A stretch of 19,140 nucleotides of DNA from positions 1 to 19,140 of the forward strand of contig QWQL01000174.1 in NCBI GenBank assembly GCA_003670825.1, in the 5' to 3' direction. The notes beneath the pieces were generated by a model. The model searched no databases, was not told the DNA's origin, and saw nothing but the letters and a program-made list of their open reading frames with translations. Origin of the DNA: Planctomycetota bacterium (lineage in GTDB: Bacteria; Planctomycetota; Planctomycetia; Pirellulales; UBA1268). Both the position numbers and the translations under genes were made by a program. Each line of letters begins with the position of its first letter. The first letter of the stretch is position 1. Below are positions 14,996 to 19,140 of the stretch, piece by piece.

Positions 14996-15833
14996 CGCGA
15001 TGATCCTTGGCGCGGGAGAGAAGGGCGACGAGCCGCCGGCGGTCGCCGGCCTCGATCACCGTCAGGAGTTTCTCGACTTCCACGGCGAACCGCCGCATCG
15101 CGGTGCCCACGTTGCCGGCGTTGTCGAGCAGGATGTCGGCCCAGAGCTCCGGGTCGCCGGTGGCGATCCGGGTGGTGTCGCGCCAGCCGCCGGCGGTGAA
15201 GGTGCGGGTAGCCGGCGGCGTGGCGGCGGCGACCGCCGCCGCGATCAGGTGGGGCGCGTGGCTCGTGGCCGAGAGGATTCGGTCGTGCTCCCGCGGCGGC
15301 ATCATGAACACCGTCGAGCCCAGCGCCGACCAGAGTTCGCCAACCTCGTCGGCATCGCGGTGGGGTGTCGCCGTCGCGGGTGTGACCACCGTCACGCGGC
15401 CCACGAAGAGTTCGCCATCGGCTGCGGCCGGACCCCGTCGGTGGCTGCCTGCGATCGGGTGGCTGCCGACGAACCGGCCGCGGCGACTCCGCCGGCGCCG
15501 CTCCCAGCCGGCCACGATCGAAACCTTCGTGCTCCCCGCGTCGGTGACGAGGGTACCGGGGCGGATGACCGCATCGACGGCGTCGAGCAGGGTCGGGATC
15601 GTTGCCACTCCGGCCGCGATCACCACGAGATCGGCATCGGCCACCGCGGCGACATCGACCGCCGCCTCAGTGATGCAGCCCGCCTGCTTCGCGGCAGCGA
15701 GCGAGGCCTCTGATCGGCCCACGCCGATGATTCGGCCCGCAAGTCTTCGTGCCCTGAGCGCCTTGCCGATCGACCCACCGATCATGCCCACGCCCACGAT
15801 TGCGACGACGGGCCAGTGGGCTCGGGTGGTCAT
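14979..15833 (-). CDS. tyrA: Prephenate dehydrogenase (TyrA family)
   Basis: The 284-residue product should oxidise prephenate (or arogenate) with NAD(P)+ in tyrosine synthesis. The Rossmann motif GVGMIGGSIGKAL begins at residue 14. DADLVVIAAGVATIPTLL and TDAGSTKVSIV follow, then GSHPIAGSH, and the conserved TSHAPHLIAAAVAA with the catalytic His. The C-terminal helical domain has WADILLDNAGNV. There is no fused chorismate mutase or ACT domain, so feedback control by tyrosine through ACT is not expected. The ATG at 15833 is chosen because the Rossmann fold starts at once; the longer open frame is an overlap with the divergent gene. It overlaps purL by 17 bases, an unusual pairing of aromatic and purine synthesis in one operon. 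Confidence 0.93.
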   Translation of the reverse strand: MTTRAHWPVVAIVGVGMIGGSIGKALRARRLAGRIIGVGRSEASLAAAKQAGCITEAAVDVAAVADADLVVIAAGVATIPTLLDAVDAVIRPGTLVTDAGSTKVSIVAGWERRRRSRRGRFVGSHPIAGSHRRGPAAADGELFVGRVTVVTPATATPHRDADEVGELWSALGSTVFMMPPREHDRILSATSHAPHLIAAAVAAATPPATRTFTAGGWRDTTRIATGDPELWADILLDNAGNVGTAMRRFAVEVEKLLTVIEAGDRRRLVALLSRAKDHRDAVGS

Positions 15834-15863
15834 GGCGGCTGCAAAGGAGGGCGTAGCGACGGC

Positions 15864-15896
15864 GTTGTACCAGATGCCGCGGGGGTGTGTTAGAAC
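15864..15896. promoter_or_regulatory. Candidate divergent promoters for tyrA and GspF-like gene
   Basis: In the 112-base gap between the two divergent genes, the plus strand shows TTGTAC (15865-15870) and TGTTAGAAC (15888-15896), a weak extended -10. The minus strand shows TGGTACAAC ending at 15864, also extended -10-like. Spacings to -35 elements are about 20 bases, longer than ideal. The two sites overlap in an almost symmetric way, so initiation in one direction could interfere with the other. Confidence 0.25.
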
Positions 15897-15945
15897 GTCG
15901 AGCGGCCAAGCGGAACGGCGGCCAAAGAAGGCCCGGAGTGCGTTG

Positions 15946-16980
15946 ATGCCGGGGTGGCGAAGGATGCCCGACGCGGTGCTCGTCGGCCTGCTCGACAGGC
16001 TTGGCATTGCCGCCTCGGCCGGCATCGACCTGCGGCGGGCCTGGGATTCGGAAGCGGGCCGGCTGCCGGCCCGCTGGCGGCCTGCCATGCGGCAGGTCGC
16101 CGAGCACCTCCGCAGCGGCACCGATCTTGCCGCGGCGATGGCCTCGGCGGCCGGCGTGTTTCCCGCGGTCGTGCTCGGGATGGTCCGCGTTGGTGACCGC
16201 ACCGGGCGGCTTGCCGAGACGCTCAGGGAGACCTCGCAGACCGTGGCGCGAACGGTCGCCTCCCGCCGTCAACTCCGCGCCGCGGTCGCGGGCCCCGCGG
16301 TCCGGGTCGCCGTGGCGGTTGCCGCGATCGGCGTGTTGATCGTCGTGTCGGGAACGGCTCGCGGACTGGATGGCAAACCACTCGACATGGTGGGGCTGGG
16401 CCTGACGGGCGTTAACGGGCTGGTCAGGTTTCTCGGGGCGGTGGCGGCAGTCGTCGCCGGAACGGCGGTCGCGTGGCCGATCGTGGCACGCAGCTGGCGG
16501 GATCATGGCTGGGCCCGAGCGGTGGGGAAACGGATTCCCTGGCTGGGGTCGGCGGCGCGGTCGGCCGAGGGGGCGGCGTGGAGCCGGGCTGCGTCGCTGG
16601 CTGCGCATGCGGGCCTGAGCCCCGGCGAACTGGTCGACCTGGCCTCCGCGGCTGCTCCGGGGCTCTCCATCGAACGGACGCTCCTCGAGGGCAGACTCCG
16701 GCAGGGCCACGATCTGGCCGAGGCGCTCGGCGAGGTGGGGAGGCTGCCGCGGGAGATCCTCGAGGCCATCGCGGTCGGTGAGATGACCGGGAATACGGCG
16801 GAAACCCTCGACCGAGTGGCCGGCCGGCTCGAGGAAGCGGCCATTCGAGGCTCCGCTGCCGCCGTGCGGGCGGTTGGATTCGTCGCCTGGGCCCTGGTCG
16901 CAGCCCTGGTCGCCATGCTGGTCATCCGTGTGGCCTCGGTGTACGTCGGTATGATTCAAGACGCAGCCCGGCCATTGTGA
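15946..16980 (+). CDS. GspF/PilC-type secretion or pilus inner-membrane protein
   Basis: The 344-residue product resembles the type II secretion F / type IV pilus PilC family, which forms the inner-membrane platform above the assembly ATPase. A first T2SSF-like helical domain spans about 9-110 (LLDRLGIAASAGIDLRRAW, then GVFPAVVLGMVRVGDRTGRLAETL). Membrane segments are at about 117-137 and 158-180. A second T2SSF-like domain spans 212-305 (SLAAHAGLSPGELVDLASAA, LPREILEAIAVGEMTGNTAETLDRVA), and a last membrane segment is at about 309-333. It is slightly shorter than usual (about 400). The ATG at 15946 has GGAG seven bases upstream. No ATPase, pilin or secretin gene adjoins, so its system is not shown here. 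Confidence 0.8.
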   Translation: MPGWRRMPDAVLVGLLDRLGIAASAGIDLRRAWDSEAGRLPARWRPAMRQVAEHLRSGTDLAAAMASAAGVFPAVVLGMVRVGDRTGRLAETLRETSQTVARTVASRRQLRAAVAGPAVRVAVAVAAIGVLIVVSGTARGLDGKPLDMVGLGLTGVNGLVRFLGAVAAVVAGTAVAWPIVARSWRDHGWARAVGKRIPWLGSAARSAEGAAWSRAASLAAHAGLSPGELVDLASAAAPGLSIERTLLEGRLRQGHDLAEALGEVGRLPREILEAIAVGEMTGNTAETLDRVAGRLEEAAIRGSAAAVRAVGFVAWALVAALVAMLVIRVASVYVGMIQDAARPL

Positions 16981-17023
16981 TCGTCGGTCAAGCCGGGCCC
17001 CGTTCCCTGCCGAGATCAGTGGC

Positions 17024-17956
17024 ATGATCCGCCGGCATCCGATCCGCTGCGTCAGCCCGGTCCGGCATTCGGTTCCGGGCCGGCGTGTCGTTTTTCTTTG
17101 GCACGCCATCCTGGCCGCCAGCAGCGTCGCGCCGGTCCTCTCGGCCCAGCCTCTGGGCGAAGAGCCTGGCAAGGCCACGCAGCAGGAGCTGATGGCGGCG
17201 CGGGGATTGGTCCGCCATCAGGGAGGCTGGCGGACGGCGCAGGAAATCGACCTGATCGAGCGGGGCGAGCGGGCGAACCTGGCCCGCAAGGAGTGGATCG
17301 CGAAGCTCGACCGGCTCCGGCGCCGGCTCGACCAGCCCGCGGAGAAAGACGCCGCCGCCGAGGAGATCCGCGAGATCGCCGACCCGTTCGCCGTGCCGGC
17401 GCTCGCCGCGGCCCTCGCTAGGGAGCCGGTCCTCCGGGTTCGGGGCTGGTATGTCGAGTCGCTCTCGCGGATCCGTTCGTCGGATGCGCTCGGCGTGCTG
17501 GTGGCCACGGCGCTCGATCATGCCGACCCGGAGACGAGAATCGCGGCGGTCGAGCGGCTGACGACGATCGGGCCGCACGTCGCTCTCCCCACGCTCGTGG
17601 CGGCCCTGCACAGCGCCGACAACGCCCAGGTGAACCGCGCTGCCGAAGCCCTCGGTCGGCTGGGCGTGCCGTCGGTGGTCGGCCCGCTCATCGACGCGCT
17701 CGAGACGCAGCACGTGGTCGTGACCGGTGGCGGTACGCCGGAAGGATCGACCAGCGCCACGTTCACCCCAACTGGCGGGGGCCTGTCGATGGGGGGCGGG
17801 CCGAAGCGGTCGAAGGTGACGGTCCGAAACGAGCGTGTGCTCGAGGCCCTCGTCGCGCTCACGGGCACCAACCTCGAGTGGGACTCGCGGGCGTGGCGGG
17901 CCTGGCTGGCGATGCGGCAGGCTCCGCCCCCCGGCTTCGATCCCCGGCGCGGCTAG
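17024..17956 (+). CDS. Exported HEAT-repeat protein
   Basis: The 310-residue product has a basic N-terminus and a hydrophobic segment at about 21-41 ending LSAQP, a likely signal peptide. Residues 55-110 are charged and helical, possibly a coiled coil. Residues 115-230 contain three to four HEAT-type repeats (IADPFAVPALAAALA, DHADPETRIAAVERLTTIG, HSADNAQVNRAAEALGRLG). A Gly/Thr-rich linker (233-262) leads to a short C-terminal helix pair with RVLEALVALTGTNLEWDSRAWRAWL, a pattern I associate with exported planctomycete HEAT proteins. The gene starts 43 bases after the GspF-like gene and is probably co-transcribed. No good ribosome binding site is seen. Function is unknown; binding or scaffolding is plausible. 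Confidence 0.78.
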   Translation: MIRRHPIRCVSPVRHSVPGRRVVFLWHAILAASSVAPVLSAQPLGEEPGKATQQELMAARGLVRHQGGWRTAQEIDLIERGERANLARKEWIAKLDRLRRRLDQPAEKDAAAEEIREIADPFAVPALAAALAREPVLRVRGWYVESLSRIRSSDALGVLVATALDHADPETRIAAVERLTTIGPHVALPTLVAALHSADNAQVNRAAEALGRLGVPSVVGPLIDALETQHVVVTGGGTPEGSTSATFTPTGGGLSMGGGPKRSKVTVRNERVLEALVALTGTNLEWDSRAWRAWLAMRQAPPPGFDPRRG

Positions 17957-17976
17957 AGCGTTTCCCTTTCAAGTGG

Positions 17977-18109
17977 AGCGTCGTTTCCATACGCGAGGGC
18001 GTGTAGGCGAAGGGGGTCGGCGAACGCTCGCGGAGCCTTGGGCGTATCCTCGCCCCGGCGACGCGACTTTTGCCGCCCCCGAGCCGGCGATCCACGGAAG
18101 TCGATTGCG
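17977..18109 (+). repeat. Dispersed ~133-bp repeat, copy 2 (inverted)
   Basis: This segment is the reverse complement match of 11127-11258, at roughly 90% identity by hand count. It lies between the convergent HEAT-repeat and membrane protein genes, again next to gene 3' ends. Neither copy has an ORF of its own. Sharing of both the core and the flanking AT-richer tail (TCGATTGCG side) shows that the unit is a defined element and not chance GC-rich similarity. Confidence 0.9.
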
Positions 18110-18124
18110 ATCGAGACCCGTAGT

Positions 18125-19140
18125 TCACGCGGCGCGGCGGCGGGAAAACCACTCGGGGGTGAGCATCAGCATCGCCACCCGGTTTTCGAGGTTGGGCCGG
18201 AACACCACGAGCAAGAGCACCGGCAGGTACCAGGCCATGAACAGGCCACCGTTGTGGGCCTTCCAGAACTGGCTGCCGAGGAGCACCGCGGCCGTGCAGC
18301 TCATGAGCGTGCCGAGGTTCTTGGGCGCTGGCCAGATGGCGAGCGTCGCCATCATCGCCACGAACGCGGCGAGCACGGGCAGCCGGAAGACGGCATCCTG
18401 AGATGGCAGCGCCCAGAAGCCCTCCAGCGAGACCTCGTTCGGGAAGATCCAGCCGAACATCTGGCGGAGTTGCCCGAGAAACACGGTAGCGTCGGGCGAC
18501 GTGAACCAGAGCGCCACCACCAGCGCCGCCAGCGCCGCCGCCACACCGAGGGCGAAGCGGCGCACGCCCCGCTCCCAGTAGAAACTGCACCACAAGGGGA
18601 GGAGAAACACGGGGTAGTAGATCGTGCCGATCGTCAGGCCGATGAGCACGCCCGCGAGGAACGGCCGGCGGTAGGAGGCCACGGCCCAGAGCACGAGCGC
18701 CCCCGGGAGGACGTGATCCACGCGGCCGGTCATCGTGGCCGTGTAGGGAAGGAGCAGGTAGAGCACGGCCGCCGCGATGCCCAGTCGGAGGTTCTCGAAA
18801 TGCCGCCAGCCGATCACCACCATGCCGATCACGATCGCCAGCTGCGATGCGATCGCCATGATCCGTGCCGTCGTCTCGTGAACCGCCCGGCGGTTGGCGT
18901 CGCTGGGTTCTGACGGTTCGGCGGTGGCGTCCGGGGCGAAGAAGATTCGCTGGGTCGAGATCTGCGGCAGCAGAAACAGGAGCGGATATCCGGGCCCGAG
19001 TCGGGCCAGCTGGTCAGCGTCGACCCGGGCTTCTCGGGCCTCCAGCCGGTCGGCGGCCGCGGCCCCCGCCACGTCGTCCCGCTGGGGCCGGGTGGTGATC
19101 ACGTTGGCCAGCAGGAATACCAGCAGCGAGACGCCGAGAA
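18125..19140 (-). CDS. Polytopic membrane protein, possibly a GT-C glycosyltransferase (5' end missing)
   Basis: The frame runs leftward from beyond the right edge to a TGA at 18125, so at least 337 residues of the C-terminal part are visible. The GTG at 19102 is not the real start, because the upstream codons (LGVSLLVFLLAN) continue a membrane helix. About nine hydrophobic segments are seen, for example IASQLAIVIGMVVIGW, LGIAAAVLYLLLPY, VLPGALVLWAVASYRR, FLAGVLIGLTIGTIYYPVFLLP, FALGVAAALAALVVALWF and GGLFMAWYLPVLLLVVF. The spacing with short loops and the DH in TGRVDHVLPG recall GT87/GT-C mannosyltransferase-like proteins, but the N-terminal catalytic loop lies outside the window, so this is tentative. 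Confidence 0.75.
   Translation of the reverse strand, partial: LGVSLLVFLLANVITTRPQRDDVAGAAAADRLEAREARVDADQLARLGPGYPLLFLLPQISTQRIFFAPDATAEPSEPSDANRRAVHETTARIMAIASQLAIVIGMVVIGWRHFENLRLGIAAAVLYLLLPYTATMTGRVDHVLPGALVLWAVASYRRPFLAGVLIGLTIGTIYYPVFLLPLWCSFYWERGVRRFALGVAAALAALVVALWFTSPDATVFLGQLRQMFGWIFPNEVSLEGFWALPSQDAVFRLPVLAAFVAMMATLAIWPAPKNLGTLMSCTAAVLLGSQFWKAHNGGLFMAWYLPVLLLVVFRPNLENRVAMLMLTPEWFSRRRAA

Noticed and set aside
15007..15945. N-terminal extension of the GspF-like gene across tyrA
   Set aside because: The open frame continues upstream, but that part is antisense to tyrA, and a GGAG site at correct spacing marks the ATG at 15946.

Overview
The window is high-GC bacterial DNA that most likely comes from a planctomycete (Pirellulales-like). 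This is an inference. It rests on the mix of exported HEAT, leucine-rich-repeat and PDZ proteins, the form of the primary sigma factor, a PurL with a fused PurS-like N-terminus, and low-complexity Ala/Pro/Thr-rich envelope proteins. No rRNA or tRNA gene, CRISPR array, transposase or phage gene was seen.

Layout. Positions 1-151 hold four copies of an 18-base tandem repeat downstream of a minus-strand YgiQ-type radical SAM gene (152-2170). Divergent from it are an exported HEAT/LRR-like/PDZ protein (2244-3245) and an adenylylsulfate kinase, cysC (3281-3973). These face a minus-strand exported VOC-fold protein (4077-4610). The primary sigma factor gene rpoD/sigA (4984-6579, minus) has a strong intrinsic terminator. 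Its leader carries hairpins and a 19-codon upstream ORF that overlaps its TTG start. A gene-free stretch (6617-7166) with a 20-base G-rich tandem repeat precedes a plus-strand pair: a small zinc-ribbon membrane protein (7167-7703) and a membrane-anchored von Willebrand A protein (7711-8358). Facing this pair are a CpaB-like SAF-domain protein (8503-9870, minus) and a probable lipoprotein with a secretin-like C-terminal part (10000-10896, minus), perhaps pilus or secretion related.

A second gene-free stretch (10897-11319) holds a hairpin, one copy of a ~132-base dispersed repeat, and the purQ terminator. The tightly packed minus-strand operon tyrA-purL-purQ (15833 to 11320) makes prephenate dehydrogenase and the FGAM synthase subunits. 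Divergent from tyrA are a GspF/PilC-type membrane protein (15946-16980) and an exported HEAT-repeat protein (17024-17956). The second, inverted copy of the dispersed repeat lies at 17977-18109. The window ends inside a polytopic membrane protein gene (18125 to beyond 19140, minus).

Most genes are housekeeping or lineage-typical. I see no clear novel multi-gene system such as a defence island or biosynthetic cluster. The most interesting items are the dispersed inverted repeat pair, the rpoD leader with an overlapping upstream ORF, the PurS-like/PurL fusion coupled to tyrA, and the two local tandem repeats.
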